From NCBI GenBank assembly GCA_019237175.1, contig JAFAHP010000032.1:1-16678 (forward strand): a stretch of 16,678 bases of DNA, written 5' to 3'. The notes beneath the pieces were generated by a model, which was not told where the DNA came from, did not search any database, and worked only from the letters and a program-made list of their open reading frames with translations. This stretch comes from Alphaproteobacteria bacterium (lineage in GTDB: Bacteria > Pseudomonadota > Alphaproteobacteria > ATCC43930 > CGMCC-115725). The position numbers and the translations under genes are program-made. Positions 6,706 to 13,821 of the stretch are shown one piece after another; the first letter of the stretch is position 1; each line of letters opens with the position of its first letter.

Positions 6706-7154
6706 GACTAAAAACGCTCGCGCAACCGGCGCATCGCATCTCGGCAAATGCGGTTACGCTGCGCCTCCGAGTGCCCCGCTCGCCGCTGGTAATAGCTCTC
6801 GGGCGGCAACGTCAACACGCTGGCATTTCTGAAGAAAATGACCAAAAATCAAAAGCGAGCCTGGCTCTGATGAACAATCGGGTCTACAGCGAGCGGTTCT
6901 CCATGTCTGGAAAGAATGGTCATGCTCCGATATGGACGGTTTGTGATCCGCACAGCCCGTTATCCTATATCCTGGTGCGAATGCGCGCATCGGCCGGGAG
7001 TGCGGTTCAATCGGTCGACTCAGCTCAAGCGGCATCGCGGACCGGTTGGGTGCAACACCCGAGGATGATACGAGGTTCCAATGATTATGATCTCGCGGTC
7101 ATTGGATGGAAGAGATTAATGGTTTAAGTTCGGGTAGCAGAGCGGGCTTCTAAA
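6706..7154. other. Gene-poor stretch between the IS and the rodZ-like gene
   Basis: About 450 bases hold no gene I can support. A plus-strand frame through 6681-7127 begins inside the IS and has no recognisable protein features. A minus-strand frame of 93 codons at 6754-7035 is equally featureless. The only coding-looking text is a short minus-strand frame at 6708-6845, treated as a finding. The last 60 bases should carry the promoter and leader of the rodZ-like gene. A weak TTGGAT (7102-7107), 17 bases, TAAGTT (7125-7130) arrangement is the best match I found. The region could be decayed sequence next to the IS. Confidence 0.5.
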
Positions 7155-8411
7155 ATGGCGTTGTTCCAGCGGATCAAATCTCCTTTCGCGGACAATGAGC
7201 CCCAGGCGCAGGGTCCGCCCTCACCCGAAGCTCAATCGGTCGGTGAAATGTTGCGGCGGCAACGCCTTACATTAGACATTGATCTGACTATGGCCGCAGC
7301 GGCGCTTAAAATAAAACCGACCTATCTTGCCGCCATTGAAGAGGGGTGCCCCGACCAACTGCCCGGGGCGACTTATGCGCTCGGTTTCGTTCGTTCATAT
7401 AGTGAGTATCTTGGGCTAGACAGTAGGGAAATCTTGCGGCGCCTCAAGCTGGAGGCCGCCGCGTTCAACGTAAAGCCAGACCTCACTTTCCCGATGCCTC
7501 TCGGCGAGCGGGGAGTTCCGGCGGGATGGACGCTAACGATGGCTATCCTACTCGCAGCTTGCAGCTACGGTGCATGGTATTATTTGGCAGAAAGCGAACG
7601 CATCGGGGCCGATCGGGTCGCCGCCGTCCCGAAGGAATTGCTCCCGGCAAAACCCGAGGCTGACGACAAAACCAAACGGACGACATCGGTGGCCGCTGAT
7701 CCCTCATTCGCGGAGCGGCGCGCGCATACGCTGGGTTCCGAAGCCTCTCGAGGTCAGCCAGGCTCGGGTTCGGTGGTCGCTATTCATACTGGTGCATCCG
7801 ATAGCACCGTCGGGTGGGATCTCTCTCGCTTTGGACCGGTAACCAACGACGCGGGCTCTCCGCCCCATGTTGGCGCGTCGCCGCTAACACCGGCCCCGGC
7901 CCCGACGGCGACTCCTCCGACAGTTGCGGCTATGGCTGCCGCGCCACCTTCCTCGGCGCCCGATTCCGCGGTGCCAACAACAAAATCGAGCGTGCCGAAT
8001 GCTGCTATCTTGCCGCCTTCCCGGGAGGCGAGATCGGTGACAGGCGGGGAATCTTCCGACGAATCGGGCCATAACGCGCCAAACCCGGCGACGGCGCGGG
8101 CTGCGCCGCTCGCGCTCAGTGGCATCGGTGCGGAAGACTATCCATCGCGCGTCACGGTGCGAGCGAACGCCAAAAGTTGGATCCAGATCCGCGCCGCGGA
8201 CCGTGCAGTCGTGTTCACCGGTGTCCTCAACCCCGGGGACGTCTATCGGGTTCCATATCGTACGGGCTTGACATTGCGAGTCGGCAACGCGGGCGGTCTT
8301 GATGTAATTGTTGATGGCAAGCCAACTTCGTCACTCGGCCCGATGGGTGCGGTGCGAAATGTTTCACTTGATCCTCAATCGCTGATGGGGCAGGGCGCGG
8401 ATCACTATTAG
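7155..8411 (+). CDS. RodZ-like helix-turn-helix membrane protein with C-terminal DUF4115 domain
   Basis: The protein has 418 residues. Residues 27-92 form an Xre-type helix-turn-helix domain with the hallmark KIKPTYLAAIEEG and the LPGATYALGFVRSYSEYLG signature of RodZ relatives. One transmembrane helix follows (about 123-144, AGWTLTMAILLAACSYG), then a long low-complexity periplasmic linker rich in Ala, Pro and Ser (about 150-330), and a C-terminal DUF4115 beta domain (about 341-411, VTVRANAKSWIQIR). In rod-shaped bacteria RodZ links MreB filaments to the cell-wall elongation machinery. In Alphaproteobacteria these proteins are often annotated only as helix-turn-helix proteins. The ATG at 7155 is preceded by a weak ribosome binding site (GAGCGGG). 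ispG follows after 82 bases, the usual neighbour in this class. Confidence 0.85.
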   Translation: MALFQRIKSPFADNEPQAQGPPSPEAQSVGEMLRRQRLTLDIDLTMAAAALKIKPTYLAAIEEGCPDQLPGATYALGFVRSYSEYLGLDSREILRRLKLEAAAFNVKPDLTFPMPLGERGVPAGWTLTMAILLAACSYGAWYYLAESERIGADRVAAVPKELLPAKPEADDKTKRTTSVAADPSFAERRAHTLGSEASRGQPGSGSVVAIHTGASDSTVGWDLSRFGPVTNDAGSPPHVGASPLTPAPAPTATPPTVAAMAAAPPSSAPDSAVPTTKSSVPNAAILPPSREARSVTGGESSDESGHNAPNPATARAAPLALSGIGAEDYPSRVTVRANAKSWIQIRAADRAVVFTGVLNPGDVYRVPYRTGLTLRVGNAGGLDVIVDGKPTSSLGPMGAVRNVSLDPQSLMGQGADHY

Positions 8412-8493
8412 CGACAGCATTTTTGGTCGCGCCTTTTGTGCGCCGGACAGACACTCTATATCACCCGGAGGAACCACCCAAACGAGGTCGGGA

Positions 8494-9624
8494 ATGAGCG
8501 TCAGGCCGTATCGCGACATTCATCGTCGCCCGTGCCGCAAGATATATGTCGGCAAGGTGCCGGTCGGCGGCGACGCCCCAATCACCGTACAGTCGATGAC
8601 CAACACGGTTACGAGCGACGTCAAAGCGACGATCGCTCAGGTTCAGGCGCTCGAACAGACGGGCGCCGATATCGTAAGGGTGTCCTGCCCGGATCAGGAA
8701 TCGGCCCTGGCGCTCAAGGAGATCGTACGCCACTCAACGGTGCCGATCGTCGCCGACATCCATTTTCATTACAAACGCGCGATCGAGGCCGCCGAGAGCG
8801 GCGCTGCCTGCTTGCGCATCAATCCGGGCAACATCGGGTCTTCGGCTCGCGTGCGCGAAGTCATCAAGGCGGCCAAGGACCACGGCTGCTCGATACGGAT
8901 CGGTGTCAACGCCGGCTCGCTCGAACGTGACCTGCTTGAGCGCTATGGTGAGCCCTGTCCCGAGGCCATGGTCGAAAGCGCGCTCAACCATGCCAAGATC
9001 CTCGAAGACAACGATTTCTTCGAATTCAAAATTTCCTGCAAGGCGTCCGATGTGTTTCTTGCGGTGGCCGCTTACCAACAGCTCGCGGAAGCCTGCGATT
9101 ACCCGCTCCACCTCGGGATTACCGAAGCGGGCGGGCTGCGCAGCGGCGCCGTCAGGTCGTCGATCGGACTCGGCATGCTATTGTGGTCGGGGATCGGCGA
9201 TACGATCCGGGTGTCGTTGTCCGCCGACCCCGTCGAGGAGGTGAAGGTCGGTTTCGACATCCTGAAAGCGCTGAACTTGCGGCGGCGCGGCGTCACCGTG
9301 ATCTCTTGCCCGTCTTGCGCACGTCAGCAGTTCCAGGTCATCAAGACAGTCGAGCGGCTCGAGGAGCGGCTCGCTCACATCACCACCCCGCTGACCGTCT
9401 CGGTCATCGGCTGCGTCGTGAACGGTCCGGGAGAAGCGCGCGAAACCGATATCGGGTTTACCGGTGGCGGCAACGGCACCCATCAGGTGTATATCGGCGG
9501 TCTGACCAACCACCGTCTCAAGGACGCAGACATCGTTGATCATCTCGTCGAGCTAGTCGAGAAAAAAGCCGCCGAAATCGAGACCCAGCGCCAGGCGGAA
9601 CCGGCTTTGGAGGCCCCGAAGTAA
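8494..9624 (+). CDS. ispG: 4-hydroxy-3-methylbut-2-en-1-yl diphosphate synthase (IspG/GcpE)
   Basis: IspG converts 2-C-methyl-D-erythritol 2,4-cyclodiphosphate to HMBPP, the penultimate step of the MEP isoprenoid pathway, in the cytosol. The protein has 376 residues, a normal length for the short bacterial form. The N-terminal TIM barrel is clear from VQSMTNT (32-38), RVSCPDQ (62-68), VADIHFHY (86-93) and CLRINPGNIG (106-115). The 4Fe-4S ligands are all present: C272 and C275 in SCPSC, C307 in IGCVVNGPGE and E314, corresponding to C270, C273, C305 and E312 of E. coli. GAGG at 8484-8487, six bases before the ATG, supports the start. A stronger GGAGGA at 8467-8472 has no start codon at the right distance. 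Confidence 0.98.
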   Translation: MSVRPYRDIHRRPCRKIYVGKVPVGGDAPITVQSMTNTVTSDVKATIAQVQALEQTGADIVRVSCPDQESALALKEIVRHSTVPIVADIHFHYKRAIEAAESGAACLRINPGNIGSSARVREVIKAAKDHGCSIRIGVNAGSLERDLLERYGEPCPEAMVESALNHAKILEDNDFFEFKISCKASDVFLAVAAYQQLAEACDYPLHLGITEAGGLRSGAVRSSIGLGMLLWSGIGDTIRVSLSADPVEEVKVGFDILKALNLRRRGVTVISCPSCARQQFQVIKTVERLEERLAHITTPLTVSVIGCVVNGPGEARETDIGFTGGGNGTHQVYIGGLTNHRLKDADIVDHLVELVEKKAAEIETQRQAEPALEAPK

Positions 9625-9770
9625 GGATCCGGCAGCGCGCCGGGGCCGGGGCGTCCGTTAGGAACCTGGCTCCCCAAAGCTGTCGCTGCCGGTCGGCGGG
9701 TTCGCACGTCGACAGACCGGAGTCCGCAACCTATGTTTCAGGCGGCACTGCCCATCATCGCGGGGCGGTC

Positions 9771-9774
9771 GGAG
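9771..9774 (+). promoter_or_regulatory. Ribosome binding site that sets the hisS start
   Basis: GGAG lies six bases before the ATG at 9781. An in-frame ATG at 9733 would add 16 residues with no family similarity, so the downstream start is preferred. Confidence 0.65.
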
Positions 9775-9780
9775 AATCGC

Positions 9781-11109
9781 ATGCAGTCTCTGCAGCCGGT
9801 GCGCGGCACCCAGGATCTTTTACCCGAAGCGGCGCGGCGCCATCGCCGCGTCGCAGAGACGGCGCGGGAACTGGCGGAACGCTATGGCTTTGCCGAGATC
9901 GCGACGCCGATCTTCGAGTTCACCGAGGTTTTTACCCGTCCAATCGGTGAAACGACCGATATTGTCGCCAAGGAGATGTACACCTTTACCGACCGGGGCG
10001 GTGAAGAAATTACATTGCGCCCGGAAAACACCGCGGGGGTGGTGCGCGCTGTCCTCTCTAATGCGCTGGTACAGAGCGTGCCCCTCAAATTCTTTTACCA
10101 AGGGCCGATGTTTCGATACGAACGGCCGCAAAAGGGACGGTTTCGTCAATTTCATCAGATCGGCGTCGAACTTATCGGGGTGGCCCAGCCACAGGCAGAC
10201 ATCGAAGTAATCACGCTCGGCCTGCGGATACTTAACGAACTTGGGATCGGCAAGCGTGTGATGCGGGAACTGGATGCTCTCGGTAATCCCGCTGATCCGT
10301 GCATACGCGGCGGCGTGCCAAAGGTGGCGCTTGAGCTAAATACGTTAGGCGATCCCCAAAGCCGCGCCGCCTATCGCGATGCGCTCGTCGGCTATTTCTC
10401 CTCGCGCGCATCCGAACTCTCGGAAGACAGCCGCCGCCGGCTTGGGGCTAATCCCTTACGCATCCTCGATTCGAAGGATCCAGGAGACCAGCGCATCGTC
10501 AGAGGCGCGCCGGAGTTTTCGGATTACTTGAATAAGGACTCGCATCTCTTCTTTGCCCAGGTGCGCGATGGGCTCGATCGCCTAGGCATCGAATATCGCC
10601 TGAATCCACGCCTCGTGCGCGGCCTCGATTACTATACGCACACAGTGTTCGAGTTCGTTACCACGGATCTCGGCGCGCAGGGGACTATTCTGGCTGGTGG
10701 ACGCTATGACGGGCTCGTCGAGACGATGGGCGGCCCAGCAATGCCGGGGGTCGGATGGGCGGCCGGCGTCGAGCGGCTCGCCATGCTGATTAGCGAACCA
10801 GATTCTCCACAGCCGCCGGTCGCCGTTGTGCCGATCGGGGCCACCGCCGAGGGGCGCGCGCTGGTGTTGGCCGAGCGTCTGCGGGATGCGGGGTTGGCCG
10901 TGGATTTGGCCTACTCGGGCAATCTGACACGGCGCCTCCGGAGGGCAAATCGGATTGGTGCGTTCGCCGCGATTTTATTGGGTGATGACGAGTTGGCACA
11001 CGGGGCCGCAACGCTGCGGGACCTCGGAAACGGGCAGCAGAGCGAAGTGTTACTGACCGAGTTGCCCACCCGGCTAAAGGCACTCGCCGGCACACGGATA
11101 GAATTTTGA
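9781..11109 (+). CDS. hisS: Histidyl-tRNA synthetase
   Basis: HisS charges tRNA-His with histidine. The protein is 442 residues from the ATG at 9781, normal for the family. The N-terminus QPVRGTQDLLPE is the standard opening. Class II motif 2 is FRYERPQKGRFRQFHQ (111-126), the histidine-specific HisA loop is LVRGLDYYTHT (278-288), and motif 3 is in VGWAAGVERLAML. The C-terminal anticodon-binding domain starts near residue 345, at PVAVVPIGATAEG. prfA begins nine bases after the stop, so the two are probably translated from one message. Between ispG and hisS are 156 bases with imperfect inverted repeats but no convincing terminator, so hisS may also be read from the ispG transcript. Confidence 0.97.
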   Translation: MQSLQPVRGTQDLLPEAARRHRRVAETARELAERYGFAEIATPIFEFTEVFTRPIGETTDIVAKEMYTFTDRGGEEITLRPENTAGVVRAVLSNALVQSVPLKFFYQGPMFRYERPQKGRFRQFHQIGVELIGVAQPQADIEVITLGLRILNELGIGKRVMRELDALGNPADPCIRGGVPKVALELNTLGDPQSRAAYRDALVGYFSSRASELSEDSRRRLGANPLRILDSKDPGDQRIVRGAPEFSDYLNKDSHLFFAQVRDGLDRLGIEYRLNPRLVRGLDYYTHTVFEFVTTDLGAQGTILAGGRYDGLVETMGGPAMPGVGWAAGVERLAMLISEPDSPQPPVAVVPIGATAEGRALVLAERLRDAGLAVDLAYSGNLTRRLRRANRIGAFAAILLGDDELAHGAATLRDLGNGQQSEVLLTELPTRLKALAGTRIEF

Positions 11110-11118
11110 GGCGAGAAG

Positions 11119-12210
11119 TTGGAACTGGCTCTCGAAGCTCGGCTGCAGCAATTGCTGCTGCGTCACGCCGAACTGCGTGACGCGCTAAGCGGCAGCGGGC
11201 TCGGCGGACCTGAATTCGCCAAATTGTCAAAGGAATACAGCGAACTCAACCCGATCGTCGAAGAGGTGGATGCGCTCAACCGGGCGCGGCAGGAATTTGC
11301 CTCGCTCGCCGAGATCGTCCTCTCATCTGAAGACGCCGAGTTGAAGGCCTTGGCTGAAGAGGAGTTGCGTGCGCTGCGGGAGCGAATCGCGGACCTCGAA
11401 AGCAAGGTCAAGCTGTGTCTGTTGCCGAAGGATGTCGATGACGAGCGTAACGCGATCCTAGAGGTTCGGGCCGGTATCGGCGGCGAGGAAGCGGCGCTGT
11501 TCGCCGCCGAGCTGTTTCGGACGTACCAGCGATATGCGGCGCTGCATGGCTGGCGGTTCGAAATCCTCGACTTGTCGGAGACTGGTCTCGGCGGTTTCAA
11601 AGAAGCGAGCGCCGCGATCGCCGGGCGCGATGTCTTCGCGCGGCTGAAATTCGAATCGGGTGTCCACCGAGTGCAGCGCGTTCCAGAGACCGAGGCGGGG
11701 GGCCGTATTCACACTTCAGCGGCAACAGTCGCCGTGCTCCCGGAAGCCGAGGACGTCGATGTCAAAATCGACGACAAAGAACTCCGCATCGACGTCTTCC
11801 GCGCCAGCGGACCGGGCGGCCAATCGGTGAACACGACCGATAGCGCGGTACGGATCACCCATCTGCCGACCGGACTTGTCGTCATTCAGCAGGACGAGAA
11901 ATCACAACACAAAAACAAGGCGCGGGCGATGAAGGTGCTGCGCGCCCGGCTTTACGAAATGGAGCGACAGGCGCGCGATATTGCCCGCGCCGCCGACCGC
12001 AAAAGTCAGGTCGGCACTGGCGACCGCTCCGAGCGCATCCGTACCTACAATTTCCCGCAGGGCCGAGTGACCGATCATCGTATCAACCTAACGCTGTACA
12101 AGATCGACAAGGTCTTGAGCGGCGAGGCGCTCGACGAAATCATCGATGCGCTCCTCGCCGAGGATCGGGCGGCGCGACTGGCTGCGGTCAATGGTCAACA
12201 CCGGGCGTGA
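11119..12210 (+). CDS. prfA: Peptide chain release factor 1
   Basis: RF1 recognises UAA and UAG in the ribosomal A site and triggers peptide release. The protein has 363 residues. The codon-recognition PxT motif appears as P189-E190-T191 in RVPETEAGGRIHTSA, which identifies RF1 rather than RF2 (SPF). The catalytic GGQ is at 233-235 in SGPGGQSVNT, the same numbering as E. coli RF1. The N-terminal region is the usual helical domain. The start codon is TTG at 11119, preceded by GAGGCGAG that overlaps the hisS stop. No in-frame ATG fits the family N-terminus. A TTG start may lower expression, but coupling to hisS could compensate. The gene ends inside the prmC start. Confidence 0.97.
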   Translation: MELALEARLQQLLLRHAELRDALSGSGLGGPEFAKLSKEYSELNPIVEEVDALNRARQEFASLAEIVLSSEDAELKALAEEELRALRERIADLESKVKLCLLPKDVDDERNAILEVRAGIGGEEAALFAAELFRTYQRYAALHGWRFEILDLSETGLGGFKEASAAIAGRDVFARLKFESGVHRVQRVPETEAGGRIHTSAATVAVLPEAEDVDVKIDDKELRIDVFRASGPGGQSVNTTDSAVRITHLPTGLVVIQQDEKSQHKNKARAMKVLRARLYEMERQARDIARAADRKSQVGTGDRSERIRTYNFPQGRVTDHRINLTLYKIDKVLSGEALDEIIDALLAEDRAARLAAVNGQHRA

Positions 12211-13112
12211 CCGAGACCCTCGAAGCGATCGTCGCGGCGACTGCTGCAGTCCTGGCAGGGGCCGGCCGCGTGGAACCGCGCCGCCTCGCGCGTCGGCTCG
12301 TCGCCTCCTCTCTCGATCTGTCGCCGGCCGAGTTGCTGACGCATTCCAAGCAGGCGATCGGGTCCGCCGAGGCGGCCCGCGTCCGCCGCCTGGTTAGACG
12401 CGTGGCTCAGGGCGAGCCGCTCAGCCGGGCGATCGGGCGACGTGAGTTCTGGGGTCTCGATTTTGCGCTGTCGCCGGAGACGCTCGACCCGCGACCTGAG
12501 AGCGAAACCCTCATCGAGGGAGTGCTTGCGCGCGTCAGCGATCGTGCTGCTGGGATAAGAGTCCTGGATCTCGGAACCGGCACGGGTTGCCTGTTACTGG
12601 CGCTGTTGACCGAGTTGCCGGCTGCTTTCGGCATTGGCGTCGACGTCCACGAAGGGGCCGTCGCCACGGCACGGCAAAACGCGCAGGCACTTGGGCTTGC
12701 TGGGCGTGCCAGTTTTTTTGTCGGCGACTGGGGTACAGCAATCGGCCAACCGTTCGATGTTGTTGTAGCCAACCCTCCATACATCCCAACATCGGCGCTT
12801 CCCGAGCTGCCGCGCGAAGTCAGAGAGTATGATCCACAGCGGGCGCTCGAGGGTGGAGAGGACGGTCTTGCGGCCTATCGCAAGATTGCCTCACAACTGC
12901 ATGCGCTGCTGGCGCCGTTCGCCCTGTTTGCGGGGGAAATCGGCATAGGCCAAGCTTTGAGCGTAGAGGCGATCCTGAGAGATCAGGGGTTGAGTCTTGC
13001 GGCCATCCAGCGCGATCTCGCGGGAATTGAGCGATGTGTCGTCGCGCGGGCGAGCGCGGATCGGGTGATCCTGGGTCAAAAAAACCTTGGAATGTGTCCC
13101 CGGCACGTCTAG
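12207..13112 (+). CDS. prmC: Peptide chain release factor N5-glutamine methyltransferase (PrmC/HemK)
   Basis: PrmC methylates the glutamine of the GGQ motif in RF1 and RF2 using SAM, raising termination efficiency. The protein has 301 residues. The N-terminal helical domain carries the family sequence FWGLDFALSPETLDPRPESE. SAM-binding motif I is DLGTGTG (121-127) and the glutamine-binding NPPY is at 189-192. EYDPQRALEGGEDGL is another family hallmark. The GTG start overlaps the TGA stop of prfA as GTGA, so enzyme and substrate are translationally coupled. The last ten or so residues (GQKNLGMCPRHV) extend past the usual end and look unconserved. Confidence 0.96.
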   Translation: MTETLEAIVAATAAVLAGAGRVEPRRLARRLVASSLDLSPAELLTHSKQAIGSAEAARVRRLVRRVAQGEPLSRAIGRREFWGLDFALSPETLDPRPESETLIEGVLARVSDRAAGIRVLDLGTGTGCLLLALLTELPAAFGIGVDVHEGAVATARQNAQALGLAGRASFFVGDWGTAIGQPFDVVVANPPYIPTSALPELPREVREYDPQRALEGGEDGLAAYRKIASQLHALLAPFALFAGEIGIGQALSVEAILRDQGLSLAAIQRDLAGIERCVVARASADRVILGQKNLGMCPRHV

Positions 13113-13185
13113 GGTGGATCGGAGAGGTTCGAGGCGGCGCGGGCGGGGAACTTATATGCGCCAAATACGCCTTGAGTGCGGATCG

Positions 13186-13213
13186 TTGAAGAGCGGACAA
13201 CAAATCCTACGAT
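13186..13213 (+). promoter_or_regulatory. Possible promoter for the DUF4167 gene
   Basis: TTGAAG (13186-13191), 16 bases, then TACGAT (13208-13213) matches consensus at four of six positions in each box. A perfect small inverted repeat, GGTTA-G-TAACC (13216-13226), lies over the predicted transcript start and could be an operator. It is tentative, but it fits the 144-base gap after prmC. Confidence 0.35.
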
Positions 13214-13256
13214 CCGGTTAGTAACCAACAGTATCCACCATGATTAGATAGGCGTC

Positions 13257-13664
13257 ATGAGACCAGGACCAAACAAGCGATCGCGCGGTCGTAATAACGG
13301 AAATAGTCCCCACCACAATCGACCGCGGATGCCTCATCGCATCCAGACATTTGACAGTAACGGTCCAAACGTCAAAATTCGCGGCAACGCCTATCAGGTT
13401 TTCGAACGATATGTGGCTTTGGCACGCGAGGCGGCGGCGAGCGGAGATCGGATCACGGCCGAGAACTTATATCAGCACGCCGAGCACTACTTTCGCCTCA
13501 TGAACTCTAACGGAGACGCCAATCAGCATGGTGCCCCGCGGCCTATGACACCCGCTGACGTTGAAATGAACGACCCCGAATCGAGCCGCATCGGAAGCGA
13601 GGACGAAACACTGCAAGCGTCTTTGCCGGTCATCTCGGGTGAAGACCAGCCCTCTGGCTTTTAA
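13257..13664 (+). CDS. DUF4167 domain protein (short form)
   Basis: The protein has 135 residues. It opens with a basic Arg/Asn-rich segment (MRPGPNKRSRGRNN, low complexity), then the conserved DUF4167 core at about residues 38-84 with IRGNAYQVFERYVALAREA and ITAENLYQHAEHYFRLMN. The tail is acidic and variable. The function is not established to my knowledge. The basic, disordered N-terminus would suit nucleic-acid or ribosome association, but that is inference. Many relatives are 200-300 residues with longer disordered tails, so this is a short version, apparently complete because it has a normal start and stop. Its position between prmC and clpB is conserved in several alphaproteobacterial lineages. 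The start follows an AGG about five bases upstream. Confidence 0.88.
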   Translation: MRPGPNKRSRGRNNGNSPHHNRPRMPHRIQTFDSNGPNVKIRGNAYQVFERYVALAREAAASGDRITAENLYQHAEHYFRLMNSNGDANQHGAPRPMTPADVEMNDPESSRIGSEDETLQASLPVISGEDQPSGF

Positions 13665-13728
13665 TCGACAAATGTCCAAGGGTCGTGCGCACAGAAATAA
13701 AAAGCGATTGGCCGCACCAATAGGTGGG

Positions 13729-13758
13729 GTTGCTTAACCCACTCCTAACCCCGATATA
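13729..13758 (+). promoter_or_regulatory. Possible heat-shock (sigma-32-type) promoter of clpB
   Basis: CCCGATATA (13750-13758) matches the sigma-32 -10 consensus CCCCATNTA at seven of eight defined positions. Upstream, GTTGCT (13729-13734) has the TTG core of the -35 box with a 15-base spacer, within the usual 13-17. The -35 is poor. The short hairpin GGGTT-gctt-AACCC (13727-13740) overlaps it and may be regulatory. clpB is a classical heat-shock gene, so such a promoter is expected here. Confidence 0.4.
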
Positions 13759-13821
13759 GGCGCGAGAGAGATCGCGGCCGTTGCCGTCAGGGACGCCGCG
13801 GGCGGCTCATTGGAGCGGGTC

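Noticed and set aside
6681..7127. A 148-codon plus-strand frame after the IS
   Set aside because: It starts inside the IS terminal region and reads as low-similarity mixed text with no domain, motif or ribosome binding site. It is probably chance.
9681..9720. Inverted repeats (CCGGTC/GACCGG and TGTCG/CGACA) between ispG and hisS, considered as a terminator or T-box
   Set aside because: The stems are short with a 20-base or longer loop and no T-run follows. T-box elements are not expected in this class and no specifier structure is visible.
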